DNA of 13,160 nucleotides from Hyphomicrobiales bacterium (GCA_026400425.1 JAPLPC010000414.1:1-13160); one strand, 5' to 3'. Positions 6,332 to 13,160 are shown, counted from the stretch's first letter. Translations and numbers: made by a program. Notes: a model not told the origin generated them from the letters alone.

Positions 6332-7390
6332 ATGAGCGAGGAAGCCTGGCAGCAGCTCGTCGATCTCGATGCCTTGCGCGGCTGGATGGATGCGCAGGGT
6401 CTCGGCCGCGGCGGGCTTGAAGAGGTAACGCCGCTGGCGGGCGGCACGCAGAACGTGCTGCTGCGCTTCAGGCGCGATGGCCGCACCTATGTGCTGCGCC
6501 GCTCACCGGCACATCCGCGCGGCGACGGCAATGCCACCAATCGGCGCGAAGCGCGTGCGCTTGTCTCATTGGCTGCAACGGAGGTGCCGCATCCACACCT
6601 CATTGCCGCCTGCAGCGACACCGACGTGATCGGCGCGGCGTTCTACCTGATGGAGCCGATCGACGGCTTCAACGCCACCGTGGCATTGCCGGCGCTGCAT
6701 GCGAGCGACGCCGCGATTCGCCGCCGCATGGGCTTTGCGCTGGTGGACGGCGCGCTGGCACTGTCGCGGGTGGATCATGTCGCGGTCGGCCTGTCGGACT
6801 TCGGCAAGAGCGACGGCTTCCTCGAACGCCAGGTGCCGCGTTGGCGCGCGCTGCTGGAGAGCTATCACGACTACAAGGAATGGCCGGGGCCAGCGGCGAT
6901 CCCCGGCATCGACGCGGTGGCGGACTGGCTGACGGCGAACCGCCCCATCCATTTCACGCCGGGCATTTTGCATGGCGATTATCACCTCGCCAATGTGATG
7001 TTTCGCCCCGACAGCGCCGAACTCGCCGCCATCGTCGACTGGGAGCTGTGCACCATCGGCGATCCCCTGCTCGACATGGGCTGGATCATGGCGACGTGGC
7101 CCGATGAGAATGGGCACACCACATCCGAGATCGGCATCAAGCCGTGGGACGGCTTTGCACGTATCGACGAGTTGATGGCGCATTACGCAGCGAACTCATC
7201 GCGCGATTGCACCCAGCTTCAATGGTATGGCGTGCTCGGCTGCTACAAGCTGGGTCTGATCCTGGAAGGCACCTATGCGCGCGCCTGCGCCGGACTCGCC
7301 GCGCCAGCGACGGGCGATCGACTGCATCGGTCCTGCATCAAGCTATTCGAACGGGCGCTGGGATGGCTGGAGCGGGGATCCGTCGGTTAA
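6332..7390 (+). CDS. APH-like phosphotransferase of the ACAD10/ACAD11 kinase type
   Basis: The 352-residue protein has the aminoglycoside-phosphotransferase/choline-kinase fold: a nucleotide loop LAGGTQN at 35-41, YVLRRSP at 53-59, the catalytic motif HGDYHLAN at 214-221 (Asp216 and Asn221) and the metal-binding IVDWE at 234-238. These are complete, so it should be an active kinase. It resembles the kinase part of ACAD10/11 and LvaA more than antibiotic-resistance enzymes, and it sits 10 bases behind an ACAD11-like dehydrogenase. The expected reaction is ATP-dependent phosphorylation of the 4-hydroxyl of a 4-hydroxyacyl-CoA. The start ATG 6332-6334 is preceded by GAGG at the end of the previous gene; the open frame extends upstream to 6167, but that part is an out-of-frame overlap with the dehydrogenase and is not counted. 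No homologue of the small LvaB partner is visible. Confidence 0.9.
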   Translation: MSEEAWQQLVDLDALRGWMDAQGLGRGGLEEVTPLAGGTQNVLLRFRRDGRTYVLRRSPAHPRGDGNATNRREARALVSLAATEVPHPHLIAACSDTDVIGAAFYLMEPIDGFNATVALPALHASDAAIRRRMGFALVDGALALSRVDHVAVGLSDFGKSDGFLERQVPRWRALLESYHDYKEWPGPAAIPGIDAVADWLTANRPIHFTPGILHGDYHLANVMFRPDSAELAAIVDWELCTIGDPLLDMGWIMATWPDENGHTTSEIGIKPWDGFARIDELMAHYAANSSRDCTQLQWYGVLGCYKLGLILEGTYARACAGLAAPATGDRLHRSCIKLFERALGWLERGSVG

Positions 7391-7406
7391 TCGTCATCCA
7401 CCGACG

Positions 7407-7432
7407 GTCATCCCCGCAAAAGCGGGGATGAC
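7407..7432. repeat. Palindromic element between convergent genes, probable two-way terminator
   Basis: Perfect 11-base arms, GTCATCCCCGC (7407-7417) and GCGGGGATGAC (7422-7432), enclose AAAA. It lies 16 bases past the phosphotransferase stop and 14 bases past the stop of the converging rhodanese gene. The stem is strong but no T-run follows on either side. The wording matches a small dispersed palindrome common in this bacterial group. Confidence 0.7.
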
Positions 7433-7446
7433 GCGGACGTGGCGCC

Positions 7447-8328
7447 TTACTCCGCCGCCTGCAGTTGCTTCTCGCCGACCATCGGCAATCCCTCCTCGAT
7501 CGGATACTTCACATCGCGGCTCCATTCGTTCCAGGAGCCGAAATACATCCGCACATCCATGACGCCGGCATTCTTCAGCGCCAGGAACGTGTTCGACGCG
7601 CGCGCCCCCTTGAAGCAATAGAGATAGACCGTGGTGGCCGGCGTGATGCCGACAGTGGCGCATTCGGCGAGGATCTCGTTCTTCGACTTGAAGCGCGGGC
7701 CTTCAGCTGTCGGCTTCATCATGCGGTACCATTCGATCCACACCGCGCCGGGAATGCGGCCCATGCGCGGGCAGAAATCCCGGCCATAGGGCGAGGAGCT
7801 TTCGCCGATCCATTCATCGACGTCGCGCACATCGAGAATCGCGATCGATGGATTGCCGAGCGCCGCCTGCATGGTGGCGGCATCGATCAGGATCGACCCG
7901 GCTTCGGGCTTGACGGCGAACGAGGCCGGCACCGGCGTCGGCACATCGGTGGTGGTCGGCATGCCCTTCTGCGTCCAGGCCTCATAGCCGCCATGCAGCA
8001 CCTTGATCTTGGGATAGCCCAAGAACTCGAGCAGGAAATAGCCGCGGCAGGATTGGCCGAAGCCTGAATTCATCGACTGCTCATAGATCACGGCGGTCTC
8101 GGCACCGGACAGGCCGGCGCCACCGAAGGCGTCGGCGAATTTTGTTTTCAATTCATCCATGCCTTCCGGTGTCGACGTGGCCAGGAACGTAAAGATCTCG
8201 TGGAGATTGACGGCGCCGGGAATGTGCCCGGCGGCATAGGCATCGGGATTGCGCGTGTCGATGACGACACAGGGCTCCGATTTCATGAACGTCGCGAGGT
8301 CGTCTGCGGAAATGAGAACATCTGCCAT
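7447..8328 (-). CDS. Two-domain rhodanese-type sulfurtransferase
   Basis: The 293-residue protein has two rhodanese domains (about 5-125 and 145-285), like the SseA/thiosulfate sulfurtransferase group. The first contains VVIDTRNPDAYAAGHIPGA (21-39) but has no cysteine where its active loop should be, around YEQSMNSG, so it is structural. The second has ILDVRD (164-169) and an active loop YCFKGAR (237-243) with Cys238 as the likely persulfide-carrying residue. It should transfer sulfane sulfur from a donor such as thiosulfate or a mercaptoacid to cyanide or a thiol, in the cytoplasm (no signal peptide). The start ATG 8326-8328 has GGAGG 8 bases upstream; the open frame continues up to 8634, but that is antisense overlap with the next gene. 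It follows the acyl-CoA dehydrogenase-like gene by 61 bases on the same strand, so the two are probably one transcript. Confidence 0.9.
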   Translation of the reverse strand: MADVLISADDLATFMKSEPCVVIDTRNPDAYAAGHIPGAVNLHEIFTFLATSTPEGMDELKTKFADAFGGAGLSGAETAVIYEQSMNSGFGQSCRGYFLLEFLGYPKIKVLHGGYEAWTQKGMPTTTDVPTPVPASFAVKPEAGSILIDAATMQAALGNPSIAILDVRDVDEWIGESSSPYGRDFCPRMGRIPGAVWIEWYRMMKPTAEGPRFKSKNEILAECATVGITPATTVYLYCFKGARASNTFLALKNAGVMDVRMYFGSWNEWSRDVKYPIEEGLPMVGEKQLQAAE

Positions 8329-8389
8329 TTCAAGCCTCCACTGTGTTGAACATCGTTGGTGAACCGTCGATCCTGGGCCGCAAGTCAGG

Positions 8390-9514
8390 TCAGTGAGCGC
8401 TGTCTCCCTGCTGTTCGCGCGCATTGTCTGCGAGCATCTTCCGGAGCTGTTTGGTGGCGGGGGTGACGATCGCCACGAAATAGGCCTCGCGCAGGCGGCG
8501 CTGCGCGCGATGGGATTTGAGATAGCCGCGCGCGCCACAATGCAGCATCGCGGCATGGGCTGCGGCCACCGCTGCTTCACCCGCGCGCAAGCGCAGATCG
8601 ACGACGGCGCGCCAGTAGTCGTTGCTGGTCTCATAGGGTGTGGCCGCCAGCAGCATCGTCTCGGCTTCCATCTGCGTCAGCAGGCCTGCAAAATCCTCCG
8701 GCTGCTGCGGCAGGAAGCAATTGACGTGCGCCAGCGAGGGCTTGACGCCCTCCATGATCGCGACGCAGTCGCGGATGAGGCCGAGCCCCATCCCCATCTG
8801 CATCAGGATGAAACCGGCGCGAATCCGTTTCACGAAGGGCATGGCCGGTGCGGCCAGCACCTGGTCGTCGGGGATGAAGACGTCGCGGAATTGCACCGCA
8901 TAGGTGCCGGTGCCATCCATGGCGAGGAACGGCTGGCATGGCGTCAGCACCAGATTATCATCGGCACAGTCGGCGATGAACATCACCTTCTCGCCCGTCT
9001 CCTCCACCTCGAAGATGGTGCCGAACAGATGATCGGGGCCGAGATTGGACACCCACGGCAAGGCGCCGCGCACGATATAGCCGCCTTCGCTGCGACGGCC
9101 TTTCAGCTTGAGTTTCTCGATGCCGAAAAAACTCTTCATGGGATTGGAGAGGCCGGTGCCGCCCAGCGTTTTGCCGCTGGCGGCGGCGCCGAGATATTTC
9201 GCCTTCAGCGCAGCGTTATCGGAATTGAGGATGTACCAGACCAAAGTGTTCTGGCACCACGCCATGAAGGCGCTCGAGCCGCAGGTTTCGCCGATGGCGG
9301 AGATGCCGGCGATGGTGTCGCGGAGATCCGCATGGGCGGACCAGGCGCCGGCCTCGCCGAGACGACGCAGCGCCTGATCGGGATAGATCGTGCCCTCGTC
9401 GATCTCCAGCGCGATCGGCGTCAGCTCGCGCCGCGCGAGCGCGGTGATGCGATCGACGAGCGGCTCCGGATCCGCGACGTCTTCGGATATCCGAACGGCA
9501 GCCATTGTGGTCAT
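8390..9514 (-). CDS. Atypical acyl-CoA dehydrogenase-fold flavoprotein
   Basis: The 374-residue protein has the acyl-CoA dehydrogenase layout: N-terminal helices with GETCGSSAFMAWCQN (75-89), a middle barrel with GGTGLSNPMKSFF (118-130) and GGYIVRGALPWVSN (144-157), and a helical C-terminus. The C-terminus ends in LREAYFVAIVTPATKQLRKM and lacks the usual acidic residue in an (E/D)GT or DGP context that acts as catalytic base in true dehydrogenases. Related flavin-dependent monooxygenases with this fold (the DszC/SfnC kind) also lack it, so oxidation of a sulfur or other heteroatom compound is as likely as acyl-CoA oxidation. The rhodanese gene directly downstream makes a sulfur role attractive, but that is context only. 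Start ATG 9512-9514 is preferred because GGAG lies about 8 bases upstream; an in-frame start at 9554-9556 would add 14 residues of low interest. Confidence 0.82.
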   Translation of the reverse strand: MTTMAAVRISEDVADPEPLVDRITALARRELTPIALEIDEGTIYPDQALRRLGEAGAWSAHADLRDTIAGISAIGETCGSSAFMAWCQNTLVWYILNSDNAALKAKYLGAAASGKTLGGTGLSNPMKSFFGIEKLKLKGRRSEGGYIVRGALPWVSNLGPDHLFGTIFEVEETGEKVMFIADCADDNLVLTPCQPFLAMDGTGTYAVQFRDVFIPDDQVLAAPAMPFVKRIRAGFILMQMGMGLGLIRDCVAIMEGVKPSLAHVNCFLPQQPEDFAGLLTQMEAETMLLAATPYETSNDYWRAVVDLRLRAGEAAVAAAHAAMLHCGARGYLKSHRAQRRLREAYFVAIVTPATKQLRKMLADNAREQQGDSAH

Positions 9515-9605
9515 CGTCGTCTCCGTTACTTGCAGAAAGGGAGGAGGCGGCCGCATCGCTGCGGCTGCTTCGTTCTCAGACCGATCTCCCGTCAGCGCGA
9601 GGTCA

Positions 9606-9703
9606 GGGAAAGCCGTGAGCTTTCCCCTTAGCGAAGCGACGCGGCAATCCAGAAACGAGGGGCATAAAGAACTGCATTGCTTCGCTTCGCTCGCAATGAC
9701 GGC
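9606..9703. repeat. Intergenic hairpin and imperfect inverted repeat (GCAATGACG type)
   Basis: A perfect 7-base hairpin, GGGAAAG (9606-9612) and CTTTCCC (9620-9626), is followed by an imperfect inverted pair: GCGAAGCGACGCGGCAAT at about 9631-9648 and TTGCTTCGCTTCGCTCGCAA at about 9677-9696, running on into TGACGG. It lies between the OsmC gene and the dehydrogenase-like gene, past the OsmC stop. The right arm is worded like a repeat scattered through Bradyrhizobium-like genomes; the left arm is worn. It may end the OsmC transcript. Confidence 0.55.
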
Positions 9704-9722
9704 CGATAGACGTGGTACTCGG

Positions 9723-10265
9723 CTACGCGCTGACTTCCAGATTGACCGGGCGCGTGAACGTGTTGGCGACGGGCGACCACTTCTTGACGTGATCGATCAG
9801 CGCATCGATCTCGGCTTGCGGGACGCCCTCGCATTCCATCTCGACCTTGATGCGCACATCGGTGAAGCCGACCGGCTTTTCGCTGATGTCGCCGGTGCCC
9901 CAGACGGCGGTGATGTTGAGGTCGCCTTCGAGCTGCAGTTCGAGCTTGTTGACGGTCCAGCCGCGATGCACGGCATTGGCGTGCAGGCCGACGGCGATGC
10001 AGGAGCCGAGGGCCGCCAGCGAGGCTTCGGAGGGATTGGGCGCGGTGTCGTCGCCGAGCAGCGCCGGTGGCTCATCGACGATGTAGGGCGGCAGGTTGCG
10101 GATATAGTTGGCGTGGCGGAACTTGCCTTCGGCGACCGTTTTGCATTTGAGCGTCTTGATGACGTTCGGATTGGCCTTGCCATTGGCGATCAGCTGTTCG
10201 AGCCCGCCTTTGTCGATCGGTGCGAGGCAACCGGTCAAAGCGGTCTTGGCGGCAACAGCGGTCAT
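9723..10265 (-). CDS. OsmC-family protein, resolving cysteine replaced by serine
   Basis: The 180-residue protein has the OsmC/Ohr fold pattern: an N-terminal extension of about 40 residues, strands at about 43-57, the central helix around AALGSCIAVGLHANAVH (84-100) with Cys89 in the peroxidatic position, and C-terminal strands. Classical OsmC and Ohr carry a second cysteine in a CPV motif; here the same place reads KWSPVANTF with Ser164. Three other cysteines (13, 41, 145) lie outside the usual active site. A thiol peroxidase acting on organic hydroperoxides by the normal two-cysteine cycle is therefore unlikely; a one-cysteine reaction or binding of a lipid or other hydrophobic ligand is possible. 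GGGAGA precedes the ATG, and a dyad that looks like a TetR operator lies 22-37 bases upstream. The neighbouring divergent TetR gene probably controls it. Confidence 0.88.
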   Translation of the reverse strand: MTAVAAKTALTGCLAPIDKGGLEQLIANGKANPNVIKTLKCKTVAEGKFRHANYIRNLPPYIVDEPPALLGDDTAPNPSEASLAALGSCIAVGLHANAVHRGWTVNKLELQLEGDLNITAVWGTGDISEKPVGFTDVRIKVEMECEGVPQAEIDALIDHVKKWSPVANTFTRPVNLEVSA

Positions 10266-10286
10266 GGACGTCTCCCTGGATAAAAG

Positions 10287-10302
10287 TACAGAACGGTCTG
10301 TA
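10287..10302. promoter_or_regulatory. TetR-type operator in front of the OsmC gene
   Basis: TACAGAACGGTCTGTA is a dyad with perfect 6-base arms (TACAGA and TCTGTA) and a 4-base centre. It ends 22 bases before the OsmC start codon. On the minus strand TACTTT lies directly after the dyad as a possible -10, so a bound repressor would cover the core promoter. The size and the ACAGA...TCTGT wording fit TetR-family operators. Confidence 0.6.
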
Positions 10303-10497
10303 GCTTTGCACGATGTGTGCCAGACCGCAGGGGAGATGCCTGCTCAATGATTTCAACAGGTTGCATCGACGGCGCCATAACGGGCGCGCCCAGATATCGA
10401 GCAGGCCTGCTGATTCGGCCGCCAATCGCTCGAATCTTGATCAGAAGCCGCGGGCTTGGCTTGCAGACACGCCCGCGCATGTCATATTGACGCGGCA
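10303..10497. other. Remaining spacer between the divergent OsmC and TetR genes
   Basis: No gene is supported on either strand. A possible promoter for the TetR gene lies at its right end: TTGCAG at 10461-10466 and CATATT at 10483-10488, 16 bases apart. This would start the transcript near 10495, about three bases before the ATG, giving a nearly leaderless message, in line with the absence of a Shine-Dalgarno. No second copy of the 10287-10302 dyad was seen near this promoter. Confidence 0.35.
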
Positions 10498-11169
10498 ATG
10501 ACCGATCTCAATCCGCAGGACGCCGACAAGACCACGCCGCGCGAGCGGCTGATGGACGCTGCGACGAAGCTGTTCTGCCAGAACGGCATCAACGCCACCG
10601 GCATCGATGCGATCGTGGCGGAGGCCGGGACGGCCAAGACCACGCTGTACAAGATCTTCAAATCAAAGGGAGATCTGGTCGAGGCCGTGCTCGAGACCGA
10701 GGGCCGGAGCTGGCGTGCGTGGTTTCTGGCCGCCATCGAAGCGCCGCCGACGCCGCGCGAAAAGCTCGGCGCGATCTTCCCGGCCCTGCGCCAATGGTTC
10801 GGCGAGTCCGACTATACCGGTTGCGTCTTCATCAATGCGGTCGGCGAGCACCCAAAGGACGAAACCCGGCTGCGCGATCTCACGATCCAGCATAAGACGT
10901 TCATTCTCAAGCACATAGGCCAACTGGCCGGCGCTGCGGGCGCGGCCCGCCCGGACGCCTTGGCGCATCAGCTCGGGCTGCTGATGGACGGCGCCATCGT
11001 TGCCGCCATGGTGACGCGGGACCCCGGCGTTGCCGATGCCGCGGGCCAGGCGGCCACCGCATTGCTCGACGGTGCTTGCGGGCCGGCAAAGCCAAAGCGC
11101 AAGAGAACGGTCGTTCTCCAGGGTGGTGCCGCAGCGCTGGCAAAAGAAGACCTTAGTGTCGTCGAATAG
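10498..11169 (+). CDS. TetR-family transcriptional regulator (paired with OsmC)
   Basis: The 223-residue protein has a TetR DNA-binding domain at about 13-62: helix RLMDAATKLFCQNGINATGI, then the helix-turn-helix ending KTTLYKIFKSKGDLVEAVL. The ligand-binding domain has the GCVFINA segment at 108-114 found in one common TetR subfamily, where Cys109 is often kept. The last 30 residues (AKPKRKRTVV onward) are a basic, low-complexity tail. ATG 10498-10500 is chosen because the next upstream in-frame ATG (10456) overlaps the likely promoter; no Shine-Dalgarno is seen. It is divergent from the OsmC gene and is the best candidate to bind the dyad at 10287-10302. The inducer is unknown; a lipid or oxidised compound would fit an OsmC target. 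Confidence 0.88.
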   Translation: MTDLNPQDADKTTPRERLMDAATKLFCQNGINATGIDAIVAEAGTAKTTLYKIFKSKGDLVEAVLETEGRSWRAWFLAAIEAPPTPREKLGAIFPALRQWFGESDYTGCVFINAVGEHPKDETRLRDLTIQHKTFILKHIGQLAGAAGAARPDALAHQLGLLMDGAIVAAMVTRDPGVADAAGQAATALLDGACGPAKPKRKRTVVLQGGAAALAKEDLSVVE

Positions 11170-11359
11170 TTGGTATTGAATGGCGTCATCCGACGGCACA
11201 AAGAATTGACGAAATATTCAGTCCTTCGTGTTTTTAAGGCGCACTTCCGACCGAATTAGGTTAGAAGGTCGCCGCAGAAGGGTGGCCCCGAACAGGGCCT
11301 ATCCTTGCCGAATCCTTGCCCGAAATTTCCGCGCGACTAGAAAAATTCAGGACGTCAAA
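11170..11359 (+). promoter_or_regulatory. sucA upstream region with weak promoter candidate
   Basis: The 190-base spacer is more AT-rich at 11200-11240. TTGACG (11206-11211) is a good -35 box, but the sequences 17-19 bases later (TGTTTT to TTTTTA, 11229-11236) are poor -10 matches. If used, the message has a leader of about 115 bases. No riboswitch-like fold or dyad stood out. AGGA at 11349-11352 is the ribosome site for sucA. Confidence 0.3.
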
Positions 11360-13160
11360 ATGTCTCGCCAGGACGCGAACGCCGCCTTTGCCCTGTCATC
11401 GTTTCTGCAGGGCGCCAACGCCACTTATATCGACGATCTCTACGCCCGCTTCGAAAAGGATCCCTCCTCGGTCGATCCCGAGTGGCAGGAATTCTTCAAG
11501 AGCCTGAAAGACGCCCCCGCCGACGTGCAGCAGAATGCCGCCGGCCCGTCCTGGGAAAAGGCCAATTGGCCGGTCACTCCGAACGACGATCTCACCCACG
11601 CGCTGGATGGCAACTGGGCCAAGGTCGAAAAGGCCGTGGGCGCCAAGTTGGCTGCCAAGGCGGAGAAGGGCGAGCAGGTTCCGGTCGGCGACCTGATCCA
11701 GGCCACGCGCGATTCGGTCCGTGCGCTGATGCTGATCCGTGCCTACCGCATGCGCGGCCACTTCCACGCCAACCTCGATCCACTCGGCATCGAAGGCCAG
11801 AAGAACCACGAAGAGCTCGATCCGAAATCCTACGGCTTCACCGAAGCCGATTACGACCGCAAGATCTTCCTCGATAACGTCATCGGCCTCGAATACGGCA
11901 CGCTGCGCGAGATCACCGCGATCCTGCAGCGAACCTATTGCCAGACTCTCGGCGTCGAGTTCATGCACATCTCGAACGGTGCGCAGAAGGCCTGGATTCA
12001 GGAACGCATCGAAGGTCCGGACAAGGAAATCTCGTTCACCCCGGAAGGCCGCCGCGCCATCCTGATGAAGCTGGTCGAGGCGGACGGCTTCGAGAAATTC
12101 TGCGACGTCAAGTTCACCGGCACCAAGCGCTTCGGTCTCGACGGCGGTGAATCGCTGATCCCTGCCCTCGAACAGATCATCAAGCGCGGTGGCAGCCTCG
12201 GCGTGAAGGAAATCGTCGTCGGCATGCCGCATCGCGGCCGTCTCAACGTGCTCACCCAGGTGATGGGCAAGCCGCATCGCGCGCTGTTCCACGAATTCAA
12301 GGGTGGCTCGGCCAATCCCGACGAGGTCGAAGGCTCGGGCGACGTCAAGTATCACCTCGGCGCCTCGTCGGATCGCGAGTTCGACCAGAACAAGATCCAT
12401 CTGTCGCTGACCGCCAACCCGTCGCATCTCGAGATCGTCGATCCCGTCGTGCTCGGCAAGGTCCGCGCCAAGCAGGATCAGCATGGCGATCCGCCGGAAG
12501 AGCGCATCTCGGTGCTGCCGCTCCTGATGCATGGCGACGCGGCATTCGCCGGCCAGGGTGTTGTCGCGGAATGTTTCTCGCTGAGTGACCTGAAGGGATA
12601 CCGCACCGGCGGTTCGATCCACTTCATCGTCAACAACCAGATCGGTTTCACGACCTATCCGCGCTATTCGCGCTCCTCGCCCTATCCGTCGGATGTGGCG
12701 AAGATGATCGACGCGCCGATCTTCCATGTGAACGGCGACGATCCGGAAGCGGTGGTGTTTGCGGCCAAGATCGCCATCGAGTATCGGCAGAAGTTCCACA
12801 AGCCTGTCGTCATCGACATGTTCTGCTATCGCCGCCACGGCCATAACGAAGGCGACGAGCCGGCGTTCACCCAGCCGGTGATGTACAAGAAGATCGGTGG
12901 TCACCAGACCACGCTCGATCTCTATTCCAAGCGCCTGATCGCCGAGAACGTGATCTCCCAGGCCGATTTCGACAAGGCGAAGTCCGACTGGCGCGCCAAG
13001 CTCGATACCGAGCTCGACGCCGGCACCAGCTACAAGCCGAACAAGGCCGACTGGATGGACGGCAAATGGTCGGGCCTCAAGATCGCGGGCGAAGACGAAG
13101 AGCCGCGCCGCGGCGTCACCGGTGTCGATGTCGCGAAGCTGCGTGAGATCGGGGCCAAGA
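11360..13160 (+). CDS. sucA: 2-oxoglutarate dehydrogenase E1 component, N-terminal 600 residues (cut by right edge)
   Basis: The open frame starts at ATG 11360-11362 with AGGA 7 bases upstream and is still open at the window end. Full-length SucA is about 985 residues, so roughly 60 percent is present. The N-terminal segment SFLQGANATYIDDLYARF (14-31) is the part that docks E1 to the complex core. The thiamine diphosphate domain shows GMPHRGRLN (288-296), TANPSHLE (351-358), the cofactor motif from HGDAAF (391-396) to NNQ (425-427), and RRHGHNEGDEP (491-501). The enzyme decarboxylates 2-oxoglutarate and passes the succinyl group to the lipoyl arm of SucB in the TCA cycle, in the cytoplasm. 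sucB and lpd usually follow but lie outside the window. Strong C-ending codon bias suggests high expression. The antisense open frame over this gene is a codon-bias artefact. Confidence 0.97.
   Translation, partial: MSRQDANAAFALSSFLQGANATYIDDLYARFEKDPSSVDPEWQEFFKSLKDAPADVQQNAAGPSWEKANWPVTPNDDLTHALDGNWAKVEKAVGAKLAAKAEKGEQVPVGDLIQATRDSVRALMLIRAYRMRGHFHANLDPLGIEGQKNHEELDPKSYGFTEADYDRKIFLDNVIGLEYGTLREITAILQRTYCQTLGVEFMHISNGAQKAWIQERIEGPDKEISFTPEGRRAILMKLVEADGFEKFCDVKFTGTKRFGLDGGESLIPALEQIIKRGGSLGVKEIVVGMPHRGRLNVLTQVMGKPHRALFHEFKGGSANPDEVEGSGDVKYHLGASSDREFDQNKIHLSLTANPSHLEIVDPVVLGKVRAKQDQHGDPPEERISVLPLLMHGDAAFAGQGVVAECFSLSDLKGYRTGGSIHFIVNNQIGFTTYPRYSRSSPYPSDVAKMIDAPIFHVNGDDPEAVVFAAKIAIEYRQKFHKPVVIDMFCYRRHGHNEGDEPAFTQPVMYKKIGGHQTTLDLYSKRLIAENVISQADFDKAKSDWRAKLDTELDAGTSYKPNKADWMDGKWSGLKIAGEDEEPRRGVTGVDVAKLREIGAK

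Noticed and set aside
6332..7390. Aminoglycoside resistance gene
   Set aside because: The fold is shared, but the operon context and overall wording match the ACAD10/11 and LvaA kinases, not drug-modifying enzymes.
8329..8634. Upstream extension of the rhodanese frame by 102 codons
   Set aside because: The extension overlaps the preceding dehydrogenase-like gene and is Arg/Cys/Pro-rich; ATG 8326-8328 has a good GGAGG.
8393..9631. A 412-codon plus-strand frame over the dehydrogenase-like gene
   Set aside because: Antisense artefact; the minus-strand frame has flavoprotein motifs and a Shine-Dalgarno.
11396..12904. A 502-codon open frame on the minus strand across sucA
   Set aside because: It is fully antisense to an unmistakable sucA, has no ribosome site or family motifs, and results from the G+C-biased codon pattern.

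Overview
The base composition (high G+C, C/G-ending codons across most of the window), the sucA protein and the short dyad repeats point to an alphaproteobacterium of the Bradyrhizobium/Rhodopseudomonas/Afipia group (Nitrobacteraceae). This is inferred from protein style and codon use, not from a marker gene.

Left part (1-1900). This stretch is more AT-rich and looks accessory. A reading frame on the minus strand runs off the left edge (411 to 1, 137 codons with no stop). Its N-terminus resembles large defence-type proteins whose first domain is a Cap4/DUF4297-like nuclease, with an Asp-Asp pair followed by Gln-x-Lys. After a spacer with no gene come a ParD-type antitoxin (1105-1371) and its ParE toxin partner, which is broken by a frameshift after 23 codons (892-1108). 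A small two-CxxC protein of unknown function follows at 1505-1783.

Central block (2060-7390). A TetR-family regulator and a periplasmic branched-chain-amino-acid-type binding protein lie on the minus strand. They face a plus-strand operon of short-chain dehydrogenase, acyl-CoA dehydrogenase and APH-like phosphotransferase. That trio has the enzyme types of the bacterial levulinate (Lva) pathway and of the eukaryotic ACAD10/ACAD11 fusion enzymes. I infer that it handles 4-keto- and 4-hydroxyacyl-CoAs: reduce, phosphorylate the 4-hydroxyl, eliminate phosphate, then beta-oxidation. A perfect dyad in the divergent promoter is the likely TetR operator.

Right-central block (7407-11169). Converging on the operon are, on the minus strand, an OsmC-like protein, an atypical acyl-CoA-dehydrogenase-fold flavoprotein and a two-domain rhodanese. 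A second TetR gene faces the OsmC gene, and a strong palindrome (TACAGA-N4-TCTGTA) lies just in front of OsmC. Short palindromic intergenic elements sit at the ends of several transcription units.

Right edge (11360-13160). This is the first 600 codons of sucA, the E1 subunit of 2-oxoglutarate dehydrogenase, a core TCA-cycle gene, cut off by the window end. The window thus runs from decaying, mobile-looking DNA through two regulated catabolic or stress modules into conserved chromosome. No tRNA, rRNA, CRISPR array or intact insertion sequence was seen.
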